Assembly: GCA_047967505.1 (NCBI GenBank)
Contig: CM106539.1
Length of the DNA stretch: 64,000 nucleotides
From: Dipteris shenzhenensis
Lineage: Eukaryota > Polypodiophyta > Polypodiopsida > Gleicheniales
Strand: one strand, 5' to 3'
Shown here one piece after another: positions 55,356 to 64,000 of the stretch (positions within the stretch are counted from its first letter, which is position 1; every line of letters begins with the position of its first letter). The translations under genes were made by a program, and so were the position numbers. The notes under the pieces were generated by a model, which saw nothing but the letters and a program-made list of their open reading frames with translations, was not told the origin of the DNA and did no database searches.

Positions 55356-55831
55356 TGGCATCAGAGCTCGGTTCGTGGTAAGGAGCTCAAGAAAGCAAAC
55401 CAAGTTTGCGGTGTCCTAGTAAGAGGATTAGTGTTGCTTTCCTTTTTTCGAGTTTGGGAGCAAATCTCTGCAGGTAGCATATCCATAAAGTGCAAGAGTG
55501 CACTGTCTCAGATTGGGACACCCTTCGCAATGTGGTGAGAGGGCAGTATATGCTACGGGAGGAGGCGAAGCCCTTGGTGAAATTATTTTTTTGATTCGAG
55601 GCCATTTTGGGGCCCGTTTTGGTGGCAGAAGGTTTCCGTACGCACTCAGGAAAGTGCCCTGTTTTTGTTGTGCAACCACTTTTCTACAAGTCGGTGAAAA
55701 GCTATCGTAGAAATTGCATCGTATGCCTGTGCGCAGAGATATTGGGATGATAGAATCATTTTTATTGCCTGTTGATGCAAAATTGTCACTAGGAAGTGAC
55801 TGTGTGGTGTGTTTTTTTGCAGTGTTCTGTA
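55356..55831 (+). promoter_or_regulatory. E5 primer-binding site and leader
   Basis: TGGCATCAGAGCTCGG at 55356 is one base from the standard methionine tRNA site. The untranslated leader runs to the gag ATG at 55832. Confidence 0.85.
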
Positions 55832-56722
55832 ATGGCATCTGATGCTCTTTCACAGATTGTCACTGAAAAGCTTAACAAGAACAACTTCCAAGCATGGAAG
55901 TTTAGAATGATGAATTTCCTTAAGGGAAAAGGCTATTGGGAGTTCATTACTGGAGCTGAACAAGAACCAGTTATTCCTAGTGTTTCCAATCTACAGGAGT
56001 TGCAAGCATTTAAAGGCTGGCATGAGAGAGCCAGAAAAGTTATGTACTGGCTGTCTATTAGTATTTCAGATTCTATGATTGTGCATATTCAGGATGCAAG
56101 CACGCTGAAGAAGGCATGGGATACTTTGACAAAAATGTATAGCACAAATACGCAAGCTAGGAAATGCAACTCAAGCAGGAGTTGCATAATGTGCAGAGAG
56201 AAAATATGAGCATCAATGACTACCACATGAAGGTGAAGAAGATTGCAGATGCACTTGCTTCCATTGGGTCGCCAGTGGAAGATGATGATTTAGTTTCTGT
56301 GACCTTGAATGGTCTAGGAAAGGATTATGTACAGTTTCGGACATCCATTGCCATCCGTGAGAATTTTCCTAATTTTGAGGAGTTGATTGCTCTTTTAATT
56401 TCTGAAGAGCAGAGAAATGGTGGTGCATCTTCTTCAGGAGGAACTTTAAAAGAAGCTGTCTTATACTCAAATGCTGGAAGAGTTAGAGGCAGAGGTGAAG
56501 CAGGCCGATTTGGAGGCCATGGCTAAAATCAAAATATGCAGCAAATTCAAGAAAACCAGTCCTATGGAGGAGGACATGGTAACTTTAGAGGCAGGGGGAG
56601 CCAAAGAGGTCATGGTGAATGGCAGAGAGGCCAAAATGCAAACATTAATGTTTAATGCTAATATTGTGGTAAAATGGGTCATATGGTTAAAGACTGCTAT
56701 AAAAAGTAGAATGACATCATGA
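55832..56722 (+). pseudogene. Copia E5 gag, one-base deletion
   Basis: ATG at 55832 gives MASDALSQIVTEKLNKNNF, WKFRMMNFLKGKGYWEF and STLKKAWDTLTKMYSTNTQA. A single-base loss near 56160 (GGAAATGC for GGAAAATGC) moves the frame; 56164-56526 continues with QLKQELHNVQREN and VSVTLNGLGKDYVQF. Stops follow in the Gly-rich tail. The zinc knuckle (YCGKMGHMVKDCYKK) has lost its first Cys position to a stop. Confidence 0.87.
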
Positions 56723-56805
56723 CTGGAAGATTGCAGCAAGGCAATTATGCATCTTGTAGTAGACAGGGTCATGACAGAAATGAGCATCTGTTTATGGTGT
56801 AGCAC

Positions 56806-58047
56806 ATGACCAATTCTGTGACAAGTGTAGAAGAAAGCAATGATGTGTGGTATGTTGACTCAGGTGCGTCAAACCACATGATAGGTCATGAAGAATGGAT
56901 GCAGGATGCAAGGAAAATGGAAAGACCAAGATTTGTGGAGACTAGTGATGATACTGCACATCCTATTGTGCAGATTGGTAGAATTCCTTTGTCTATGCAG
57001 GATGGAAAAAATAAATACCTATCTGATGTATTTCATGTCCCAAATATCACCAAGAACCTGGTTTCTATTGGTCAAATGGTTGAGCACGGCTTGCAAGTCA
57101 GATTTAATCCTCATGGATGCTTTGTTGAGGATATGAAAAATAAAGGTCACTTGATAGCAAAAGGGAAGAAGAAGGGCAGGATGTTTACGTTGAATGCGGA
57201 CATGCGTGAATTGAGTGCAGCAATGTTTGCACATGGGACCAGTCTAGTTGCAGATATTGATATCTGGCATAAACCCATTGGTCATGTTAATATACAACGA
57301 CATAAATTAATGTTGGCCCAAAATATTGTTGCAGAATTGTCTAAGTTCAAGGTTGCAGAAATGAATAAGGTATGTGAAGCCTATCAATTTGGAAAACAGG
57401 CAAGGAAACCATTTCCTAGACATGTTCAAGAGAGTAAGAGGCCATTGGAATTAATCCACTCTTATGTGTGGACTACTAAAGCTACATCTATTGGAGGCTA
57501 TCATTATTTTGTCTCTTTTATTGATTACTATAGGAGAAAAGTTTGGGTGTATTTTATGAAAAAGAAAAGTGAAGTGTTTGGGTATTTCAAAGCTTTTAAA
57601 GCTATGGTTGAAAAAGAAACAAGCCTACAAATAAAATGCCTAAGGTCAGATGGAGGGGGAGAGTACCTCTTAAGTGAGTTGGCAAGTTTCCTGCAGGAGC
57701 ATGGCATAAAGCAGCAATATTCATGCAGTCAAACTCCACAGCAAAATGGACTTGCAAAAAGGAAAAACGGGCATATTGGAGAGGTATCTTGTGCCATGCT
57801 CAATAAAAAAGACCTGCTAGATTATTATTGGGCTGAAGCAGTTGCTACAGCAGTCTACATAATGAACAGGACTCCCACTGCAGCAATACATGGCATGACG
57901 CCAGAGGAGAGGTATATTGGTAGGAAACCAGATATTTCTCATTTGAAAGTTTTTGGTTGCATTGCCTATGTTCATGTGCTAGATGAGTTGAGATCCAAGT
58001 TGGATCCAAAAGCTGAGAAGTGCATCTTTATTGGTTATTCTCTATAG
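56806..58047 (+). pseudogene. Copia E5 protease and integrase, open but catalytically altered
   Basis: 413 codons without a stop. WYVDSGASNHM is the protease site. VFHVPNITKNLVS, DIWHKPIGHVNIQ and CEAYQFGKQARKPF form the GAG-pre-integrase zone. In integrase the first Asp is Tyr (LIHSYVWT, 57463-57465), the second is kept (LRSDGGGEY), and the Glu is Lys (NGLAKRKN, 57757-57759). The frame stops after FIGYSL where related copies have CAG. The long frame is therefore a recently silent relic. Confidence 0.87.
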
Positions 58048-59349
58048 CAAAAAGGGTATAGATGCTATAACCCTTCTACTCGTAAGTTTATAGTGAGCAG
58101 AGATGTTTTTGATGAGATGAGCAGCTGGTATAAACCAATAAATGTGATTGATGATGTAGATGCACAAAATGGTAATGTTGCACAAAATTCACAGCAGCAA
58201 TCACAAAATATTAGTGGACCTGTAGTGTCCTCTAGCAGTGGCTCACATACTTTGCCATGGACAGGTAGATTGAGATCAAGAGGATCTCCTCAAAGCAATG
58301 CAGATAGTGGTATACAAGTATCACAAAATGGAAAAGAGAAAGTAGATCAGTCCATGGTTGATGTGAATGCAGGTCACTCTTATGTGGATGGTGAATCCAG
58401 TGGCTCAAAATAGAGCCTTGATGATGAGTTGGGTATTCCTTCTATTGTTATACCTGGAGTAAAGAAGACAAGGGATGTTTTGAGAGCACCTGGTGGTGAG
58501 CCTATTTTGCACAGGTCTACTAGAGCTAGGTATCTTGTGGATAGGCTGAAATATGATGGATTTACAGCCATTCACTATGCCTATATGGTTAAAGTGATAC
58601 ATGAACCAGAACCCACTTCTTTTGAGTAAGCCATGGGAAAATAAAAATGGGAGAAATCCAAGGATGAAGAAATGTATGCCTTGGGAGCAAATGCTACATG
58701 GGAATTGGTGCCTTTGCCCAAAGACAGGAATGCAATTGGCTGCAAGTGGGTTTATAAGGTGAAGCACAATGTAGATGGTTCTGTGAACAAATAGAAGGCA
58801 AGATTAGTTGTCAAGGGGTATGCACAGACATATGACATTGATTATAAAGAAACATTCAGTCTGGTTGCAAGGATGGCAACCATAAGAGTAGTCATTGCTA
58901 TGGCTGCATCAAAGGGATGGTCTTTAGATCAGATGGATGTAAAGAATGCCTTCTTACATGGTGATTTGCAAGAAGAGGTCTATATGGAGCAGCCACCAGG
59001 TTATGTCCATGCTGTTCATCCTGAGTTTGTTTACAGGTTGAAGAAAGCCTTGTATGGCTTGAAGCAAGCACCCAGAGCATGGTCTAACAAGATAGGACAG
59101 TATCTTGTCACTATTGGCTTTCAGATTTCCATGGTAGATTTCTCACTTTATGTGAGAAAAACACAGAAAGGTATTATGCTGCTTGTCATTTATGTTCATG
59201 ATTTGATCATCACAGGTGATGGTGATGAAGATATCCTTCATGTGAAAATGTTATTAAAGCAGAAGATTGAGATGAAGGATTTGGGAGAGCTGTGTTACTT
59301 CTTGGGCATTGAGGTGATTAGATCCACAAGTGGGATATGGCTCTTGTAG
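58048..59349 (+). pseudogene. Copia E5 linker and reverse transcriptase
   Basis: The Ser-rich linker (58093-58413) ends in a TAG. Stops at about 58627 and 58641 follow, then [20 protein letters not shown] and a TAG at 58792-58794 shared with E2 and E3. The frame 58873-59349 holds [35 protein letters not shown] and the catalytic box as YVHD (Asp to His, 59197-59199). It ends in a TAG at 59347-59349 shared with E3 and E4. Confidence 0.88.
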
Positions 59350-59361
59350 AGGCAGTATGGA

Positions 59362-60138
59362 TTGGATATGCTGTCCAAATATGGGATGACAGGCTGTAAG
59401 CCTATTTCAGTCCCTTTGGAGCAGAATGTGAAGTTGAGTGCAAATGCAGGTGAGCTTCTAGAAGACCCTACTATGTACAGATGCATAGTAGGAAGTTTGA
59501 TTTATATGACTATTACCAGGCCAGATTTGAGCTATGCTATTGGGTTGGTAAGTCAGTTTATGCAGGCTCCAAGGAAACTACATTTGGATGCAACTAGACG
59601 CATACTGAGGTATGTGAAGTTCACATTGCAGTATGGACTATTTTATGAGATTGGGGTTCAAATACAGTTGCATGGATACACTGATGCTGATTGGGCTGGT
59701 AGTATTTCTGATAAACGAGCTACTAGTGGATATGTGTTCTCTTTTGGGAGCGCTACAGTCACTTGGAGCAGCAAGAAACACCCTACAATTGCCTTGTCGA
59801 GCATAGAGATTGAGTACAGGGGTGCAGCAATGGCTGCATGTGAGGTAGCTTAGTTGCATAAGCTACTTTATCATATGCATCAGTATACAGATGGGCAGTT
59901 GTCGTTTATTGTGACAACATGAGCAGTATACACTTGGCAAATAACCCAGTCTATCATGCTAGAACAAAGAACATTGAGGTGCATTATCACTATGTGTGGG
60001 AGAAGGTTCTAGTAGGTTTTATTGATTTAGTTTATGTTAGCACAGAGGATTAGGTAGCTGACATATTCACGAAGGCATTGGGTGCAGAGAAGCTGCGCAA
60101 GTTCAGAGACCTACTTGGTGTGCAAGAATTAGGATTGA
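59362..60138 (+). pseudogene. Copia E5 RT end and RNase H
   Basis: 163 codons open: LSKYGMTGCKPISVPLEQN, CIVGSLIYMTITRPDL, HGYTDADWAGSISDKRATS and TWSSKKHPTIALSSIEIEYRG (the usual TEAEY is IEIEY). A stop follows AACEVA. Then NMSSIHLANNP, HYHYVWEKVLVG, a TAG near 60051 and DIFTKALGAEKLRKF. It is cut by the G2 LTR at 60139. Confidence 0.86.
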
Positions 60139-61282
60139 TGTTGGCTCTTTCCTACTGCTTTCGTAGGAAGAGCTGGGTTGTCTATGTTGCAGTGTTCCGA
60201 GGCTTTTTGTCACCTACAGATATATTGGGATTGTCGTTGTAGTATATGTGTAGCTTAGGACCTCGAGTCGTGTTCCGGTGAGAGACGTAGGCTTAAGTGT
60301 GGTAAGTAAACAAAATGCAAGCATGTGTAAAAGGCACGTAAACCATTGTTGTTGGGGTAATGAAGGCTTTCACCTTCATTGGGGGTTGTAGGGTTTAGGA
60401 GGAGTTTAAGGGTTCAGAAGGAGGTTGTAGGGTTTAGAAAGAGTTCAAGGGTTTAGGAGAAGTTCCAGGGTTCAGAAGGAGGTTCCAGGGTTCAGAAGGA
60501 GTTCCAGGGTTTAGAAGGAGGTTCCAAGGTTTAGAAGGAGTCCAGGGTTAGAAGGAGGATCCAAGGTTCAGAGTAGAGTACATGGTGGAGAACTCGTCTC
60601 CCTCGTAGATCATGGAGTTTAAGGGTTTAGGAAAGCATAGGAGTGGGAGAGGAAGAAGGTGTAAGAGCATGGGTGAAAGAAGAGAGAGGAGGAAGGAGGA
60701 GGAGGGAAGAGGAGAAGGGAGGGAGAGGAGAGAGGAGGAGGAGGAGGAGGGAGGAGGAGGAGGAGGAGGAGGGAGGAGGAGGGAGGAGGAGAGGGAGAGG
60801 GTGGGTTGCAGGGTTGGAGGAGAGGGGAGAAGGGTTGCAAGGTTAGGACATGCTTTTGGACGTGCAGTGCAAGGAAGCATGTGGGCTTCATTCCATTATG
60901 GGGTATTTATACAAGTTGGAGAGCTTCTCTCCCTGCATGTAACACAAAGTCGTATCACAAAGTTGTGTCACAAAGTCGTAACACATTCTCTCTCTACATG
61001 TAGAAGTTGTAACACAAAGTGGTAACACAAAGTTGTTACACAAAGTTGTAGCACAAAGTTGTTACACAAAGTTGTAACACAAAGTTGTGTCACAAAGTTG
61101 TAACACATTCTCTCTCTTCATGTAGAAGTTGTAACACAAACTTGTAACACAAAGTTGTTACACAAAGTCGTAACACAAAGTTGTGTCTAGAAGTTGTAAC
61201 ACAAAGTTGCAACACAAAGTTGTATCACAAAGTTGTAACACCTTCTCTTTCTTCATAAGTTCATGTTGGCACAGAGTCAACA
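60139..61282 (-). repeat. G2 3' LTR
   Basis: On the plus strand TGTTGGCTCTTTCC to ACAGAGTCAACA. In LTR orientation it has a 13-bp minisatellite, TATA box, GAG/CTC tract and 20-bp minisatellite, the same order as G1. The adjoining minus-strand purine-rich GGATCCGGGAGTA (61283-61295) is the likely polypurine tract. Confidence 0.82.
60940..61240 (-). repeat. 13-bp minisatellite in G2 LTR
   Basis: Roughly 20 imperfect copies of GTAACACAAAGTT (plus strand), interrupted twice by TTCTCTCTCT plus CATGTAGAA. It occupies the place of the unlike CCTACATGCAACT array in G1. Confidence 0.85.
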
Positions 61283-62190
61283 TACTCCCGGATCCATTTG
61301 ATTACCCGTCCTCGGGTTATGGCTTATTTTGATTTCAGAGTTGGAATGCCATGTGTGTAATCCAGTGGCTGTTTAGCTTGTGGTATGCGAGGCGTTCCTG
61401 CTGTAATGCTTTTGCAACATATCTGCGTAGGCTGTAGTTAAGAAGCTTATCTCCTCTTAAGGAGGGGTAGATGACTGTGAATTTCAGAGGGGATCTCGTT
61501 GCTGAGGTTGCGGACTCTGTCATCGAATCTTCTTGGGAAGAGGTTTGGCGGGGGTCTCGTTGTTGAGGATTGGTATAAAAGGATGTTGGTCAAGAAGCTT
61601 ATCTCCTCTTAAGGAGGGGTAGATGACTGTGAATTTCGGAGGGGATGTCGTTGCTGAGGTTGCGGAAGCTGCCATCGAATCTTCTTGGGAAGAGGTTTGG
61701 CGGGGGTCTCGTTGTTGAGGCTGGCATTTCTTGCTATCTTGCATACATGTTGGATGCGATTGCACCCGTAGCATTGAGCTTGTAGATAATTAGTATGCAA
61801 GTTTGATATTTTTGCATATAGGAGACGGCTGTGATGTTTGGCAGGGGTCTCGTTGCGGAGGCTGCAGACTCTATTGCCAATTCATCTTGAGTTTTGGCAT
61901 AGCTTCGTGTACTGCTTGTGAATTCATTGCATGCTTTGAGAGTATGGAATGAAAGTGTGTGATACTATTTTTTATGCAATCTATTATGTGCCTATGCAAA
62001 ATCATGTGAGTGCATGTGATGTGTCTAACTATATGCTTATTTGTGGGATTTGATAGGGAAACTAAGACTCAAACATCCCTATTGTGCAAAAAAACGTGCG
62101 TATGCAGTGAGTGTGCGTGTAACAATCTAGTGCAAACTATATGTGCAAAAAGGTGCATATGTGAGTGAGTGATTGTGATACAATCTAATC
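61283..62190 (-). other. G2 3' untranslated spacer with a 152-bp tandem repeat
   Basis: No domain is recognised between the pol stop and the polypurine tract. AGAAGCTTATCTCCTCTTAA starts at 61441 and again at 61593; the units (152 bp) agree closely, and a partial third (GGCAGGGGTCTCGTTG) follows near 61838. Each unit contains a CTCCTCTTAAGGAGG hairpin. Confidence 0.7.
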
Positions 62191-64000
62191 CTAACGAAGG
62201 AAGACTTGGTTTCCCAAATCTTTGTTTTTTTCGGGGATGGCTCGCGTGTTGATGTAGTAGCGCTTCAGTCGGCTCCCGTTTATTGTTGTGTTGAATTGGA
62301 CTCCATCTAGTGTTTCAAGTAGCACAGCTCCGATGGGATTCATCTTTCGTACTCGGTAGGGTCCTTGACCTAGATACTTCAGTTTTCCCTTGTGTACTTT
62401 GGCATTGTATACCAGGACTAAGTCACCTTCCTTGATGTCTTTAGCTTTCAGATTCCTGTCAAACCATGCCTTTCTTCGGCGTTTTTCTGTTGTCATGGCA
62501 TGATAGGCAACGAGTCTTGTCTCTGTATGCTTTTCCAACTGACAGAGCCTTTCTTTCAAGGACTCATGATCACCCATGCGTTCCTGTATTGCGATGCGTA
62601 GACTTGGTATTACAAATTCGAGTGGAACCACGGCTTCAAGGCCGTACACCAATTGAAAAGGTGTGTTCCCTGTACTGACCTTGAATGTGGTTCTGTATGC
62701 CCATAAGGCTGCATTCAATTTCTCTGCCCAATCAGAACGCTGTGGTTCTACTACCTTGGTGAGGATATTGCATATGATTTTGTTTGTGGATTCTGCTAGT
62801 CCATTCCCTTGGGGGTAGTAGGGTGTGCTTTTTCTATGGATGACCATGAAGCCAGACAAGAGTTCTTGGATTACCTCATTGACAAAATGTATGCCTCTAT
62901 CCGACACAATTTCAAGGGGGCATCCGAATCGGGTGATCACATGTTCGTATAAGAATCTTGCTGTGCTTTTATCTGCCTTTCTGACTGCTTTAGCTTCAGC
63001 CCATTTTGTAAAGTAATCAGTGGCCACAATGATGTAGCGTGCCTGTGTTCCTTTTGCTGCTGGATGTATGGGACCCACATAGTCAATCCCCCATTTTTCA
63101 AATGGTTGTTGTGCAACAACTGTTGTTAGGGGATTGAAGTCTTTGTGTTGTGGTTTAATAGTCCGTTGGCATACATCACAGCCTTTTACATATTCATAGG
63201 CATCTGCCCACAGTGTTGGCCACCAGTAGCCTGCGAGGAGAACTTTTCTTGCTGTGGCTTCCCCTTGGAAGTGTCCTCCTGCAATGCCTTCATGAACTTC
63301 ACTCAGGATTGGCAGGATCTCATGAGGCATTACACATCTTCTTAATATCTGGTCCTTGCCCATCTTGTATAGTTGTCCTGCAATGAGTTGATATGGTGCA
63401 GCCTTTAGAATCAATTTTCTGGCATCTACTGCTTTCATGTCAGGGGGTGGTCTTCCTGCCATCAAGTACCCAATGATATCTCCACACCATTCTGGAACAG
63501 CATCTATTTGAAATAGTGTGGCATCTGGTAAGTCATCTTCTATTCTAGTGGCTTCTTCTCCTGTCTTGACTCGAGACATGTGATCGGCAATGTAGTGTTG
63601 GGCACCTTTGCGGACCACAATTTTGAAGTTGAATTCTTGCAGCAAGAGGAGCCATCTGGTTATTCTTCCTGTGGTACACGGACGGTTCACAAGATAAAGC
63701 AAGGCCTGATGGTCGGTGTAGAAGACAAAATCATTTGCGAGTAGATAGTGCCAAAATTTCTTTACACTGTACACCATTGCTAGGGCTTCTCTTTCTGTGG
63801 TTGTATAGTTGATCTCTGCATCATTGAGTTGTCGACTGGCGAAGTAGATGGGGTAGTCTTTCTTATGTTCACCAGGTTGACAAAGCACACTCCCAATTGC
63901 ATACTGGGATCCATCAGTATGAACATGAAAATCAATATCCCAATTGGGAGATATAAGGATGGGTGCTGTGATTAGGCGCCACTTTAAAAGCTCAAAGGCT
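62191..64000 (-). CDS. G2 pol: RNase H and integrase, open, partial at window edge
   Basis: The frame is open from the right edge to a stop at 62191-62193, over 600 codons. Order: HVHTDGSQYAIGSVL and YTTTEREALAMVYSVKKF (RNase H), FYTDHQALLYLVNRP, GAQHYIADHMSRV, then integrase HEGIAGGHFQGEAT and CDVCQRT (zinc His and Cys), WGIDYVGPIHP (Asp), EIVSDRGIHF (Asp), GNGLAESTNKI (Glu), and the GPY/F part LGQGPYRVRKMNPIGAVLLE. The ends fit the family; no chromodomain follows. The protein would process RNA templates and insert cDNA. RT lies outside the window. Confidence 0.93.
   Translation of the reverse strand, partial: AFELLKWRLITAPILISPNWDIDFHVHTDGSQYAIGSVLCQPGEHKKDYPIYFASRQLNDAEINYTTTEREALAMVYSVKKFWHYLLANDFVFYTDHQALLYLVNRPCTTGRITRWLLLLQEFNFKIVVRKGAQHYIADHMSRVKTGEEATRIEDDLPDATLFQIDAVPEWCGDIIGYLMAGRPPPDMKAVDARKLILKAAPYQLIAGQLYKMGKDQILRRCVMPHEILPILSEVHEGIAGGHFQGEATARKVLLAGYWWPTLWADAYEYVKGCDVCQRTIKPQHKDFNPLTTVVAQQPFEKWGIDYVGPIHPAAKGTQARYIIVATDYFTKWAEAKAVRKADKSTARFLYEHVITRFGCPLEIVSDRGIHFVNEVIQELLSGFMVIHRKSTPYYPQGNGLAESTNKIICNILTKVVEPQRSDWAEKLNAALWAYRTTFKVSTGNTPFQLVYGLEAVVPLEFVIPSLRIAIQERMGDHESLKERLCQLEKHTETRLVAYHAMTTEKRRRKAWFDRNLKAKDIKEGDLVLVYNAKVHKGKLKYLGQGPYRVRKMNPIGAVLLETLDGVQFNTTINGSRLKRYYINTRAIPEKNKDLGNQVFLR

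Larger units (their letters stand above)
55016..60138 (+). mobile_element. Copia E5, 3' end cut by G2
   Basis: 5' LTR 55016-55355, primer site, gag, protease, integrase, RT and RNase H in order. It stops at GAATTAGGATTGA, just before the polypurine tract, where the G2 LTR begins (60139). The remaining tract and 3' LTR should lie beyond G2, outside the window. Confidence 0.9.
60139..64000 (-). mobile_element. G2, Tat/Athila-like gypsy, 3' part
   Basis: 3' LTR at 60139-61282, non-coding spacer to 62190, and an open pol running past the edge. It lies in copia E5. The integrase has no chromodomain at its end and the LTR family has a TGGCGCC-like primer site (seen in G1), which fits Tat/Athila gypsy elements. 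The intact pol makes it the youngest-looking element in the window. Confidence 0.85.

Overview
The window looks like a piece of repeat-rich intergenic DNA from a large plant nuclear genome. Every recognisable coding stretch is retrotransposon-derived: Ty1/copia with gag-PR-INT-RT-RNaseH order and initiator-Met-tRNA primer sites (TGGTATCAGAGC type), Ty3/gypsy chromoviruses, Tat/Athila-like gypsy elements, and a LINE scrap. I see no host gene, tRNA, rRNA, CRISPR array or bacterial-type operon. The species cannot be named from this sequence. Almost all reading frames are broken; only the pol of the element at the right edge is open over a long distance.

Layout. 1-6348: decayed chromovirus A (+), with its 3' LTR starting at 5533. 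6349-16899: copia family E in an inverted, head-to-head arrangement. Its left half (E1, minus) is split by copia C (7406-13116, minus, nearly full length). Its right half (E2, plus) ends in an LTR at 16651-16899. 16900-17859: probably the rest of the LTR of A, carrying a solo E LTR (17188-17520, TSD GTTGG). 17860-22226: Reina-like gypsy D with short LTRs. 22336-26680: a 2.1-kb direct tandem duplication of an old composite sequence. 27377-29791: gag-only gypsy relic. 29792-32182: gag-only copia F (minus). 32412-33751: 5' LTR and primer site of Tat/Athila-like element G1. 34770-35780: LINE fragment. 36690-39040: CT and C-rich simple sequence. 39697-49150: copia H (minus), split by the complete element E3 (42751-48505, TSD GATCC). 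49160-50642: Tat-like gag/pol fragment I (+). 50643-54748: E4, mostly minus, with a short inverted piece. 54749-55015: a scrap of G LTR. 55016-60138: E5 (+), cut by G2. 60139-64000: 3' LTR and open pol of G2 (minus), running off the edge.

Order of events (inferred from interruptions). A is old; E1/E2 entered it and C entered E1. H was hit by E3, and E3 later received a small inverted-repeat DNA element (MITE M1). E5 was hit by G2. The same MITE sits in gypsy D in the opposite orientation. A second unrelated MITE (M2) sits in C. Several E copies share inactivating changes, including an integrase Asp-to-Tyr change and an in-frame TAG before RT. This suggests that already defective copies were mobilised in trans.

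The most distinctive items are MITE M1 (two copies, perfect 8-bp duplications), the shared lesions in family E, the inverted E1/E2 structure, and the unlike 13-bp minisatellites upstream of the TATA box in the G LTRs.
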